DNA of 64,000 nucleotides, taken from contig NZ_OZ244111.1 of NCBI RefSeq assembly GCF_965215655.1, positions 1,674,001 to 1,738,000 on the forward strand. The letters run 5' to 3'. The notes under the pieces are model-generated. The model made no database searches and was not told the DNA's origin. It saw only the letters and a program-made list of their open reading frames with translations. This stretch comes from Nioella sp965215655 (GTDB lineage: Bacteria > Pseudomonadota > Alphaproteobacteria > Rhodobacterales > Rhodobacteraceae). Both the position numbers and the translations under genes were made by a program. Positions within the stretch are counted from its first letter, which is position 1; each line of letters opens with the position of its first letter. This document shows positions 33,873 to 42,456 of the stretch, one piece after another.

Positions 33873-36227
33873 TTATTCAGCGGCGACTTTGGCGCTGTTC
33901 AGCGCGGCCCAGACCTTGGCCGGGGTGGCCGGCATGCTCAGATCGTTGTTGCCAATCGCATCGGTGATCGCGTTGATGACCGCTGGTGGTGTGCCGATGG
34001 CCCCGGCCTCCCCACAGCCTTTCATGCCCAGAGGATTGGTTGTGCAGGGGGTTGAGTGATGCAGGACATCGAAGTCCGGCAGATCGTCGGCCCGCGGCAT
34101 TGCATAGTCCATATAGGACGCCGACAACTGCTGACCGTCTTCGCTGTAACGCACTTCCTCCAGCATGGCCTGACCAACGCCTTGGGCGATGCCACCATGA
34201 ACCTGGCCATCGACAATCATCGGGTTGATGATGGTTCCAAAGTCATCCGACGCGACGAATTTCAGGATCTCGGTCTTGCCGGTTTGCGGGTCGACCTCCA
34301 CCTCGCAGATGAAGCAGCCCATCGGGAAGGTGAAGTTCAGAGGATCGTAGAACGCCCCTTCCTTCAGCCCGGGTTCCATGCCGTCGGGCAGGTTGTGGCC
34401 GGTATAGGCCGCGAGGCCAACCTCGTGCCAGGCGAGAACCTTGTTGGTTCCGTCGACTTTGACCTGTCCGTCCTCGATCACGATATCGGCTTCCGACGCT
34501 TCGAGCAGATGCGCCGCCAGTTTCTTGATCTTGACCTCGAGCTTGTCGAGCGCCTTGACGATGGCCGACATTCCGACAGGACCGGAACGCGACCCATAGG
34601 TGCCCATGCCGAACTGGACCTTGTCGGTGTCGCCATGCACGATCTGCACAGTTTCAATCGGTACGCCGAAACGGTCCGCCACGACTTGCGCGAAGGTGGT
34701 TTCGTGCCCCTGCCCGTGGCTGTGCGACCCGGTCAGAACCTCGATTGTGCCGACGGGGTTCATCCGCACCTCGGCGCTTTCCCACAGACCGACACCCGCC
34801 CCAAGCGACCCGACAGCGGCCGACGGAGCGATGCCGCAAGCCTCGATATAGCAGGACATGCCGATGCCACGCAGTTTGCCGCGCATTGCGCTTTCGGCCT
34901 TGCGGGCGCCGAACCCGGCCCAATCGGCCGCATTCATTGCCTGACGCATATTGCCTTCGAAATCGCCGGAATCGTAGTTCATGATCACCGGCGTCTGATG
35001 CGGGAACTCGCGGATAAAGTTGATATTGCGAAGCTCCGCGGGATCCTTGCCCAGCTCTCGCGCGGCTGTCTCGATCATGCGTTCCACGAGATACGAGGCT
35101 TCCGGGCGCCCTGCCCCGCGATAGGCATCGACCGGCACCGTGTTGGTATAGACGCCCAGAACCTCGCAATAGATGTTCGGGATGTTGTAGGTGCCCGACA
35201 GCAGCGTCGCATAAAGATAGGTCGGGACCGCGCTGGAGAAGAGCGACATATAGGCCCCGAAATTGGCCTTGGTCGAGACCTTGAAGCCGACGATCCTGCC
35301 GTCAGTGTCAAAACCCATCCGCGCTTTGGTCACATGGTCCCGGCCGTGGGCATCCGTCAGGAAGGCCTCGGTCCGATCGGACGTCCATTTGACAGACCGA
35401 TTGGTCTTCATCGACGCCCAGAGACAGGCGATCTCTTCGGGATAGATGTAGATCTTGGACCCGAAACCACCACCCACATCGGGCGCGATCACGCGCAGCT
35501 TGTGTTCCGGCGCAACGTTATAGAACGCGCTTAACACCAGACGCGCAACATGCGGGTTCTGACTGGTTGTATAGAGCGTATAGTGATCCTCGGCATCGTC
35601 ATAGATGGCAACGGCTGAACGCGGTTCCATCGGGTTCGGAGACAGACGGTTATTGGTGATATCCATCTCGGTGACATGCGCGGCACCCGCCAATGCGGCC
35701 TCGGTGGCCTCATTCTCGCCGATCTCCCAGTCATAGACGATGTTGCCCGGGGCGTTTTCGTGAATTTGCGGGGCGCCGTCAGAAAGCGCTGCCGCGAGAC
35801 TTGCCGCAACCGGCAGTTCCTCATAGTCGATCTCGACGGCCTCTGCCGCCGCGCGGGCCTGGGCATTGGTTTCGGCAATCACGATCGCCACCGCGTCGCC
35901 CACATAGCGGGTTTTTTCGGTGGCTAGCGCCGACCAGGCGCCCATGTTCATCGGGCTGCCATCCTTGGAGGTGATCGCCCATCCGCAGATGATGTTGCCG
36001 ATCCCGTCCCCGGTCAGCTCCGCACCGTTAAGAATGGCGATGACGCCGTCCATGGCCTCGGCCGCACTTGTGTCGATGCTGTTGACCCGCGCATGGGCAT
36101 GTGGCGAGCGCACAAAGGCCGCGTAGGCCTGGTTTTCCATGCGGATATCGTCGGTGTATTTTCCCTTGCCGGTCGTGAAGCGCTTGTCTTCCTTGCGCTT
36201 GACTGCGGCACCAATTCCTTGGCTCAT
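33873..36227 (-). CDS. Molybdenum hydroxylase large subunit (form II CoxL-like)
   Basis: A 784-residue molybdopterin cytosine dinucleotide subunit. The active-site loop reads AYRGAGRPEASY, the form II signature; true form I CO dehydrogenase has AYRCSF. GGFGSK and the catalytic glutamate context KGCGEAGAIG are also present. Form II enzymes oxidise aldehydes, purines or N-heterocycles, and CO oxidation is unproven for them. It lies 11 nt before coxM and 14 nt after coxS. In this context an aldehyde oxidase role, removing the aldehyde left by AcoABC cleavage, is plausible but inferred. Confidence 0.9.
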   Translation of the reverse strand: MSQGIGAAVKRKEDKRFTTGKGKYTDDIRMENQAYAAFVRSPHAHARVNSIDTSAAEAMDGVIAILNGAELTGDGIGNIICGWAITSKDGSPMNMGAWSALATEKTRYVGDAVAIVIAETNAQARAAAEAVEIDYEELPVAASLAAALSDGAPQIHENAPGNIVYDWEIGENEATEAALAGAAHVTEMDITNNRLSPNPMEPRSAVAIYDDAEDHYTLYTTSQNPHVARLVLSAFYNVAPEHKLRVIAPDVGGGFGSKIYIYPEEIACLWASMKTNRSVKWTSDRTEAFLTDAHGRDHVTKARMGFDTDGRIVGFKVSTKANFGAYMSLFSSAVPTYLYATLLSGTYNIPNIYCEVLGVYTNTVPVDAYRGAGRPEASYLVERMIETAARELGKDPAELRNINFIREFPHQTPVIMNYDSGDFEGNMRQAMNAADWAGFGARKAESAMRGKLRGIGMSCYIEACGIAPSAAVGSLGAGVGLWESAEVRMNPVGTIEVLTGSHSHGQGHETTFAQVVADRFGVPIETVQIVHGDTDKVQFGMGTYGSRSGPVGMSAIVKALDKLEVKIKKLAAHLLEASEADIVIEDGQVKVDGTNKVLAWHEVGLAAYTGHNLPDGMEPGLKEGAFYDPLNFTFPMGCFICEVEVDPQTGKTEILKFVASDDFGTIINPMIVDGQVHGGIAQGVGQAMLEEVRYSEDGQQLSASYMDYAMPRADDLPDFDVLHHSTPCTTNPLGMKGCGEAGAIGTPPAVINAITDAIGNNDLSMPATPAKVWAALNSAKVAAE

Positions 36228-36241
36228 CTGATGACCCTCCC

Positions 36242-36712
36242 TTACATCTCGCCAGCGGCCTGGCTGATGGATTTCACGATGTTGTGGTACCCGGTGCAGC
36301 GGCAGATATTGCCTTCCAGCTCATGCCGGATCGCAGCCTCATCAAGCGTCTTGCCCTCGGCCTTGTAGCGGTTGACCATGTCGATCCCGCTCATGATCAT
36401 GCCCGGCGTGCAGAAGCCGCATTGCAACCCGTGATTGTCGTTGAAGGCTTTTTGCATCGGATGCAGCCCCCCGTTGGCGACGCCTTCGATGGTTGTCACC
36501 TCGGCGCCGTCCGCTGCTGCTGCCAGCATCGTGCAGGATTTCACAGCCTTGCCATCGACATGGACAACACAGGCCCCGCATTGCGACGTGTCACAGCCCA
36601 CATGCGTTCCGGTCAGACGCAGGGTTTCGCGAATGAACTCGACGAGCAGCATGTTGTCTGCCACGTCTCCGCCAACCGGTTTCCCGTTAACGGTCATCTT
36701 TATCTCGGACAT
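36242..36712 (-). CDS. Molybdenum hydroxylase small subunit, 2x[2Fe-2S]
   Basis: A 156-residue CoxS-like iron-sulfur subunit. The ferredoxin-type N-terminal cluster has CDTSQCGACVVHVDG with a further cysteine in KSCTML. The alpha-helical C-terminal cluster has CGFCTPG and CRCTGY. All eight expected cysteines are visible. GGGAGG precedes the ATG. It transfers electrons from the Mo site to FAD. It is the second gene of the operon, after coxG. Confidence 0.93.
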   Translation of the reverse strand: MSEIKMTVNGKPVGGDVADNMLLVEFIRETLRLTGTHVGCDTSQCGACVVHVDGKAVKSCTMLAAAADGAEVTTIEGVANGGLHPMQKAFNDNHGLQCGFCTPGMIMSGIDMVNRYKAEGKTLDEAAIRHELEGNICRCTGYHNIVKSISQAAGEM

Positions 36713-36751
36713 CAGATCCTCCCTTGATCCATTGGGTCTGCGAAGCGCCGA

Positions 36752-37252
36752 TCAGCTCACAAGCCTGTTCAGCCACCCCTTCTTTTTCTGTGCAGGTGAT
36801 GCGATGTCGTCGGGGCCTTCGATCTCAACCTGAAGGTTTGCAAAGAACTGATCGGCCATCTTCTTGGCGAATCCGTCAATTATGCGCGATCCAAGCTGTG
36901 CGAGCTTGCCCCCGACTTTCGCCTCGACATGATAGTGAAGCACGGTGCAATCGCCGTCCTCTTCGAGATGCACCCTGGCTCCGCCCCTGGCGAAACCGGC
37001 TGCGCCGCCCTTGCCTTCGCCGTCCAGTGTCAGACTTTTGAGCGGGACCATGTCGGACAGTTTTACTAAGCCTACGAAGGTCGCTTTGACCGGTCCGACT
37101 TTCTGAATGACGGTCGCCTCGAACCCCGTTTCGGGTGAGCCGGACATCTCGGTGCACCCCGGAACGCAGGCTTTCAGGCAATCAGGTGACAATATGGCGT
37201 TCCAGACAACGGCTCTGGGCGCCGCGATTTTCCTTGATCCGGTAAGGTCCAT
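36752..37252 (-). CDS. coxG: CoxG-like SRPBCC protein
   Basis: A 166-residue CoxG/SRPBCC (START-like) domain protein with SRKIAAPRAVVWNAI at the start and PGCTEM, VHLEEDGDCTVLHYHVEAKVGG in the middle. CoxG tethers CO dehydrogenase to the membrane in Oligotropha, and relatives accompany many Mo hydroxylases. The short Lys-rich C-terminal tail (QKKKGWLNRLV) could bind membrane. I chose the ATG at 37252, with GGAGGG upstream and a sigma-54 start near 37276; a start 14 codons upstream would lie before that transcript. It is the first gene of the cox operon. Confidence 0.87.
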   Translation of the reverse strand: MDLTGSRKIAAPRAVVWNAILSPDCLKACVPGCTEMSGSPETGFEATVIQKVGPVKATFVGLVKLSDMVPLKSLTLDGEGKGGAAGFARGGARVHLEEDGDCTVLHYHVEAKVGGKLAQLGSRIIDGFAKKMADQFFANLQVEIEGPDDIASPAQKKKGWLNRLVS

Positions 37253-37287
37253 GAGTCGACTTCCCTCCACTTGTCCTGTATCTGCAA

Positions 37288-37302
37288 GCAACAAACATGC
37301 CA
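37288..37302 (-). promoter_or_regulatory. Sigma-54 promoter of the cox operon
   Basis: Minus-strand TGGCAT GTTTG TTGC: one mismatch to TGGCAC in the -24 element, exact -12 core and 5-nt spacer. The predicted start is near 37276, giving a 24-nt leader to coxG. It sits in the 74-nt divergent spacer between coxG and rpoN. Confidence 0.85.
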
Positions 37303-37326
37303 GTAATAGACATCAGGCTTTGACGG

Positions 37327-38613
37327 ATGCCCTTGAAACAGGTCCAGCAACAGACACATGCGCAAAAACTGGCATTGACCCAGACGATGCGGACGTCTCT
37401 GTCTTTGCTGGCTATGGACCAGGAAGACGCCGCCAAGCTCATCGAGCGCGAAAAAGGCAGAAATGCGTTTCTTCGATCGGTCCCGTCGATCCCCGCCAAA
37501 AGCGCCGCTCATCACGAGGAGATCGAAAGGCCGGAGGAGCAGAGCCGGACGGACGCACTCCTTCATCAGGTCGGGCTGATCAAACTATCCACAAGACAGG
37601 CACATCTTGCCGAAGGTCTTGTGCATAGCCTCGATCACCGTGGCTTTCTGCCTGACACACCCGGGGAAATCTCAGGGTATCTTGAGTGCGGCCTTGATGA
37701 ATTGATGGACCTCGTCGCCAGGCTTCAAAGAGAAGTGGAACCCGCCGGAGTTTTCGCGTGGTCGCTGGCGGATTGCTTTCGATTGCAACTCGTGGCCAGA
37801 AACCGCTTTGATCCACTAATCGAGAGGTTGCTTGATCGGCTGGACTTGATCGCGAGCAAAGACGTCGCGGCAATCTGCGCCGAATGCGGCGTCGATGAGG
37901 AAGACGCGGTCGACATGCTGGAGGATATCCGTAGCCTCAATCCCGCTCCGCTGGGGCATCAACCCGATCCGGTCACAATAGAGAAAGCGCCGGATCTTCT
38001 GATCCATCAGGATGATGACGGAGGTTTCTCGGTCGCGCTGAACGAAGCCGCGATGCCCACACTCCTTGTAGATGACGCGCTGTTTTCGACGACGATGGCG
38101 GCAGAGACCGATGACAGGGCCCAGGTCTACTATCGGGACTGCTATCGGGAAGCAGGAAACCTGGTCCGCGCCATGCAGAAACGTGCCAATACGATTCTTG
38201 CCATCGGTACGGCGATCGCCCGCCTTCAGGAAAAGTTCATCAGAACCGGACGTGACCGTGACAGGCAACCGTTGACGATGGCTCAGCTTGCCTCGGAGAT
38301 CGGCGTTAACAAGAGCACGATCAGCAGGGCCATGTCCGGTTGCAGCATCAGGACGGATCGGGGAACCCATGCTGCCACGGCATTCCTTGCACGGCCGCTA
38401 AACGAGCAGGAGTCCGGACGGACCCGGGATCAGGCACTTCAGCGTCTCAAGCTGCTGATCGCAACCGAGAACGCGCGAAACCCTTTCTCAGACGAGGATC
38501 TTGCGGGGCAATTGAAGAGGGCCGGCCTGCCTATGTCTCGCCGGACTGTGGCCAAGTACCGAGCGCTTCTCGCAATACCCGGCGCATATGAACGGCGTCG
38601 AAAACAAGCTTGA
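37327..38613 (+). CDS. rpoN: RNA polymerase sigma-54 factor paralogue (RpoN)
   Basis: A 428-residue sigma-54. Region I is Gln/Leu-rich (QQQTHAQKLALTQTMRTSL), the core-binding region lies in about 75-260, a helix-turn-helix in LTMAQLASEIGVNKSTISRAM, and the RpoN box in MSRRTVAKYR (403-412), which reads the -24 element. The usual rpoN neighbours (lptB upstream; hpf/raiA and ptsN downstream) are absent. Instead it is divergent from coxG and close to tRNA-Ser. This supports a second, pathway-dedicated copy. The ribosome site before the ATG is weak. Confidence 0.9.
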   Translation: MPLKQVQQQTHAQKLALTQTMRTSLSLLAMDQEDAAKLIEREKGRNAFLRSVPSIPAKSAAHHEEIERPEEQSRTDALLHQVGLIKLSTRQAHLAEGLVHSLDHRGFLPDTPGEISGYLECGLDELMDLVARLQREVEPAGVFAWSLADCFRLQLVARNRFDPLIERLLDRLDLIASKDVAAICAECGVDEEDAVDMLEDIRSLNPAPLGHQPDPVTIEKAPDLLIHQDDDGGFSVALNEAAMPTLLVDDALFSTTMAAETDDRAQVYYRDCYREAGNLVRAMQKRANTILAIGTAIARLQEKFIRTGRDRDRQPLTMAQLASEIGVNKSTISRAMSGCSIRTDRGTHAATAFLARPLNEQESGRTRDQALQRLKLLIATENARNPFSDEDLAGQLKRAGLPMSRRTVAKYRALLAIPGAYERRRKQA

Positions 38614-38776
38614 TTGTTCCTTGCCACGTCGACTTTCGGCGCCACGCGTCATAGACTCTCATGATGCGATAAAGCGGCAAAGCCGGATTGAAGCGCCGTC
38701 GAACTGTGGGCCCACATGTGGGTATCACACCGTCGGATCAAGACAGTCCAAGGATCTTCGATATGTTCTGTCATTG

Positions 38777-38866
38777 TGGCGGAGAGACAGGGATTCGAAC
38801 CCTGGAGACGGTCTCCCGCCTACACACTTTCCAGGCGTGCGCCTTCGACCACTCGGCCACCTCTCC
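38777..38866 (-). tRNA. tRNA-Ser(GGA)
   Basis: A 90-nt tRNA read on the minus strand. GGAGAG at the 5' end pairs with CTCTCC at the 3' end, followed by G and an encoded CCA (38777-38779). The anticodon loop is CTGGAAA with anticodon GGA, the T loop is GGTTCGAATCC, and a long variable arm of the serine type (about 20 nt) is present. I see no insertion or attachment-site duplication around it. Confidence 0.95.
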
Positions 38867-38877
38867 GTGCCGGGCGG

Positions 38878-38906
38878 AGATAGCCCAAGGTGTGGGCAGG
38901 GTGCAA
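38878..38906 (-). promoter_or_regulatory. Sigma-70 promoter of tRNA-Ser
   Basis: Minus-strand TTGCAC, 17-nt spacer, CTATCT, ending 11 nt before the tRNA 5' end. Spacing is ideal; the -10 element is only partly like TATAAT. Confidence 0.6.
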
Positions 38907-38958
38907 GGGGGCTTGGGGCCTTCCGGGCAAAAAAGTTGTGACTGGTTCCCAAGGGAGC

Positions 38959-39906
38959 TTAGCCGATGGGCAGATGACCCAGATGCGAGGCGCAGCCGGT
39001 CAGCGCCGCATAATCATCCTGCACCACAGCCACGCCGAACTGGCCCATGAAATCAGTGAACCGGCCCTTGCCGCGAAAGGCTGCTGCAAAACCGAGCGGC
39101 GCCAGCCATGGGGTAATTGCCCGGGCCATGCCGCCGATCAGGTAGATGCCGCCGAAGGGCAGGTGGATGAGCGCGAGGTCGCCCATCACGGTGCCCATCA
39201 GCTCGATGAAGAGCCGCGCGGTTTCGGTGGCCTTGGGGTCGCCCTGCGACAGGCGGGAAATGATCTCGACGCCTTCCAGATCCTCGCCATGCAGATGCCT
39301 GTGGACACGGACGAATCCGCCGCCCGACAGCGCATCCTCGACAGCGGCAAAGCCATGGCGCGGCTCCATCGCCTCAGCCAGCGCCGCTAGGGCAGGGGTG
39401 TGGCGCGGCATGGTGATATGGCCGCATTCGGATGGCGGCACGAAGCGCCCGCCGGCGGTGTCATAGACCGGCGCTGCGTTGAACCCGGTGCCGAGACCCA
39501 CCACCAGCTTGGCAGCGTGACGCATGGCGTCGGGTTGGGGCAAAAGGCGGTTGAGATCCTCTTCCTCCAGATGGCCAAGCGCATGGCCCTGGGCCTGCAG
39601 GTCGTTCAGGACCGCCAGTTTGCGCGCGCCGGTGACGGCCCCCAGCCCCTCTCGGTCCACCCGCCAATCCAGGTTGGTCATCTGCCCCACACCGTCGCGC
39701 ACCGGCCCGGCAATGGCCACACAGGCCCCGGTCAGGGCACCGGGCTGCATCTCCTCGATATAGCGGGCCAGATGCGTGTCCAGCCCGGTGACGCCGGCAT
39801 TGGAATAGCGCCGAACCGTGTCGCGCTGCACCTCGAAGCCACGGGCCAGCGCCACGCGGGTATTGGTGCCACCGATATCGGCCACGAGCGAGATGTCACG
39901 GTGCAT
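38959..39906 (-). CDS. glk: Glucokinase
   Basis: A 315-residue glucokinase of the Glk/hexokinase-actin fold. It has the ATP phosphate-1 loop VADIGGTNTRVA, the sugar-binding LNDLQAQGHAL, VGLGTGFNAAPV and the SECGHITMP segment. It phosphorylates glucose released by the neighbouring glucosidases. AAGGGGA precedes the ATG. It is 17 nt after the beta-glucosidase gene, so regulator, glucosidase and glk form one minus-strand operon. Confidence 0.92.
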   Translation of the reverse strand: MHRDISLVADIGGTNTRVALARGFEVQRDTVRRYSNAGVTGLDTHLARYIEEMQPGALTGACVAIAGPVRDGVGQMTNLDWRVDREGLGAVTGARKLAVLNDLQAQGHALGHLEEEDLNRLLPQPDAMRHAAKLVVGLGTGFNAAPVYDTAGGRFVPPSECGHITMPRHTPALAALAEAMEPRHGFAAVEDALSGGGFVRVHRHLHGEDLEGVEIISRLSQGDPKATETARLFIELMGTVMGDLALIHLPFGGIYLIGGMARAITPWLAPLGFAAAFRGKGRFTDFMGQFGVAVVQDDYAALTGCASHLGHLPIG

Positions 39907-39923
39907 GGGCAGGGTCCCCTTGG

Positions 39924-41240
39924 TTAGCGCAAACGCTGCGCGAGGGCGTGATAGGATGCTTTGGGCGTGCGCTTCAAGCTTTCGAAGTCCACATGGACCA
40001 GTCCGAAGCGTTTTTCATAGCCAAGCGCCCATTCGTAGTTGTCCATCAGCGACCAGATGAAATAGCCACGCAGATCGACGCCCTCGGCCATGGCGTGACG
40101 ACAGGCGTCCAGATGGGCGTCGATATAGGCCAGCCGTTCGGGGTCGTTCACGACGCCCTCTGTCAGCACATCCGCATTCGCCATGCCGTTTTCGGTCACG
40201 TAGATCGGCAGGTCGGGGACCAGATCGGCGGTGCGTTTGAGGAAGTGGTAGAGCCCGTCGGGGTAAATCTCCCACCCCATCTGGGTCTTGGGCAGGGGGC
40301 CGTCGAGTTCTGCCAGGGCAGGCCAGGGGCCGGGGGCAGGGGCGATGTTCTTGCGGGTGTAGTAGTTCAGGCCGATCCAGTCGAGCGGCTGGCCGATGGT
40401 GGCGAAATCCTCCTGCCAGCCGTCGGGCAGGTGCGGTTCCAGGCCTTCCAGAGCCTCGGCGGGGTAGGCCCCCTTGAAGATGCCCTCCAGAAAGAAGCGG
40501 TTGTAGTAGGCGTCGTAGGTGGCAGCGGCGCGGGCGGCCTCGGGGCTGTCATCCACCGGGTTGGCCCATTCCATGTTGAAAACGCCGCCGAGGTTCGACA
40601 TGCCAAGCCCCCGCATCACCTCGATAGACCGGCCATGGGAAAGCAGCACATGATGCATGGCGCGGGCGGTGGCGCGGATATCGCGCAGGCCCGGCGCGTG
40701 ATGGCCGAGGAAATGGCTCAGCCAGCCCACGCACCACGGTTCATTGATCGGGGCAGCAGACCACACGCGGTCCCCGATCCGGCCCATGATGATTTCCGTG
40801 AAATCGGCGAACCAGCCCGCGATATCCCGGTTCCGCCAGCCGCCCCGGTCGGCCAGCGGCTGCGGCAGTTCCCAGTGGTAGAGCGTCGCGGCAGGTTTCA
40901 GCCCGCGCTCCAGCAACCCGTCCACCAGCCGATCATAGAAATCGAGCCCCTCCGGGTTGGGCCTGCCCGTCCCTTCCGGCATTACCCGCGCCCAGGAGGT
41001 CGAGAACCGGTAAACATCGACATTGAGGGCTTTCAGCAGGTCGAGGTCTTCGCCCATCCTGTGATAATGGTCGCAGGCTCGCCCCCCATGTTCCGCCCGC
41101 ACCACATTGCCGGGGGTGGCGGCGAAACTGTCCCAATGGGTGGGGCCTGCGCCGCCGAACGCATGTCCCTCGATCTGATAGGCGGAGGTCGCGGCCCCGA
41201 AGAGGAAGCCCTCGGGGAAATCCTGGCGTGTCCATGTCAT
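39924..41240 (-). CDS. GH1 beta-glucosidase
   Basis: A 438-residue glycoside hydrolase of family 1. The N-terminal GFLFGAATSAYQIEG, the acid/base glutamate in PINEPWC and the nucleophile glutamate in YVTENGM are all present, as is GYFIWSLMDNYEW. It cleaves beta-glucosides to glucose in the cytoplasm, since no signal is seen. I chose the ATG at 41240, 4 nt after the regulator's stop; the longer in-frame start lies inside the regulator gene. Confidence 0.94.
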   Translation of the reverse strand: MTWTRQDFPEGFLFGAATSAYQIEGHAFGGAGPTHWDSFAATPGNVVRAEHGGRACDHYHRMGEDLDLLKALNVDVYRFSTSWARVMPEGTGRPNPEGLDFYDRLVDGLLERGLKPAATLYHWELPQPLADRGGWRNRDIAGWFADFTEIIMGRIGDRVWSAAPINEPWCVGWLSHFLGHHAPGLRDIRATARAMHHVLLSHGRSIEVMRGLGMSNLGGVFNMEWANPVDDSPEAARAAATYDAYYNRFFLEGIFKGAYPAEALEGLEPHLPDGWQEDFATIGQPLDWIGLNYYTRKNIAPAPGPWPALAELDGPLPKTQMGWEIYPDGLYHFLKRTADLVPDLPIYVTENGMANADVLTEGVVNDPERLAYIDAHLDACRHAMAEGVDLRGYFIWSLMDNYEWALGYEKRFGLVHVDFESLKRTPKASYHALAQRLR

Positions 41241-41244
41241 GATG

Positions 41245-42276
41245 TCAGCTTTCTTGCGGGGCAGGGCCGGTGGATCGGCCAAGCATCAGTTCGGCCTCCA
41301 GAAGGTGATGGCGCGGGGTGCGGTCGGGGTCTTCGATCAGTTCCAGCAGGGTGCTGGCTGCGATCCGGCCCGCTTCGCGCACCGACGACCGTGTGGCGGT
41401 GAATATGGGCACGTCCTTGCCGTTGCCTAGATAGCTCAGTTCGTCGTCATGGGTGATGACGCTGACATCGCGGCCCATCTTCAGATCAGCTTCTTCCAGC
41501 GCGCGACGCACCCCGATGGCGGAAATCAGCGAGGACACCAGAAAGGCCGTCGGTGGATTGTCCGTGGCCAGCATCCGGCGGGCGGTGTCATAGCCGTAAT
41601 GCTCGGTCATCTCGTCGCTGGCCCCGAGCGCCGGGTCAGGTGTCAGCCCGCGTTCACGCAAGGCCTTTTCATAGCCCTGACGGCGGCGAATGGCGAAATC
41701 CATGTCTTCCAGTCCGTTGACCAGGGCAATCCGGCGATGGCCCAGATCCAGCAGCAGTTCGGTCGCCCGCGAAAAGGCGCGGCGGTTGTTGACGTCGACC
41801 CAGGAATAATCGCTGTCTTCGGCTGATGCCCGGCCATGCACCACGAAGGGCAGGTCCAGATCCTGCAACAGCTTGATCCGCCGTTCATTTGCGCGGGGGC
41901 CATGGATCACGATGCCGTCAACGGTCTTTTTCTGGGCAAGGCTGCGATAGGTGGCGTCCTCGGCGTCATCGGGCACGATCGACAGGGTCATGTCGTAGCC
42001 TGCCTTGGCATAGGCCTCGCCCGCGCCGGCGATGAAGTCGGAAAAGACCGGGTTCATCATCTCGTGCCGGGTCGAGATCGGGATGACATGGCCGATCATA
42101 TGGGCGCGGCCTGTGGCCAGGCTGCGGGCGCGGGTATTTGGGCGGTAGTTGTGGCGATGCGCGGCATCCTGCACCCGCTGGCGGGTGGCCTCGCTGACCT
42201 CCGGATATCCGTTCAGGGCCCGGCTGACCGTGGTCTGCGACAGGCCGAGGGATTCGGACAGTTGTTTGAGGTTCAT
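41245..42276 (-). CDS. aglR: LacI-family transcriptional regulator (AglR-like)
   Basis: A 343-residue repressor. The helix-turn-helix lies at residues 1-25 (NLKQLSESLGLSQTTVSRAL), with the hinge region YRPNTRARSLATG and the periplasmic-binding-protein-like sensor domain after residue 60. I chose the ATG at 42276 because LacI HTHs begin at the N-terminus; a 47-residue extension upstream crosses the operator region. It probably represses both its own operon and aglEFGAK by binding the two palindromes at 42293 and 42457. Confidence 0.9.
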   Translation of the reverse strand: MNLKQLSESLGLSQTTVSRALNGYPEVSEATRQRVQDAAHRHNYRPNTRARSLATGRAHMIGHVIPISTRHEMMNPVFSDFIAGAGEAYAKAGYDMTLSIVPDDAEDATYRSLAQKKTVDGIVIHGPRANERRIKLLQDLDLPFVVHGRASAEDSDYSWVDVNNRRAFSRATELLLDLGHRRIALVNGLEDMDFAIRRRQGYEKALRERGLTPDPALGASDEMTEHYGYDTARRMLATDNPPTAFLVSSLISAIGVRRALEEADLKMGRDVSVITHDDELSYLGNGKDVPIFTATRSSVREAGRIAASTLLELIEDPDRTPRHHLLEAELMLGRSTGPAPQES

Positions 42277-42292
42277 AGCCAAGAGGTCACCC

Positions 42293-42302
42293 AAAGCGCT
42301 TT
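42293..42302. promoter_or_regulatory. LacI-type operator, proximal to aglR
   Basis: Perfect palindrome AAAGCGCTTT with the central CG typical of LacI-family operators. It lies 17 nt upstream of the aglR start, so it suits autorepression. Confidence 0.75.
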
Positions 42303-42456
42303 CAAACTTTGGGCAGTATCCCCGAAAATCCGGGGCTGTCAAAGGCGAATTCCACAAGCCACGCGTGAACTTCTGGCCCTGTGCGCCCTCTTTTTGTGCG
42401 GTTTCCACAATCCTCATTGACAGAAAACCGGGAATCGCGGATGCCTAGAGGGGTGT

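Noticed and set aside
33873..36227. Annotation as carbon monoxide dehydrogenase (CoxL)
   Set aside because: Loop is AYRGAGR, not AYRCSF; the substrate is left open.
37253..37326. Sigma-54 promoter for rpoN itself on the plus strand
   Set aside because: Best candidate (TTGTCC TGTAT CTGC) lacks the GG of the -24 element.
38777..38866. tRNA-Ser as an integration site of the neighbouring sigma-54 regulon
   Set aside because: No integrase and no duplicated tRNA 3' end near 19.9 kb or elsewhere that I could see.
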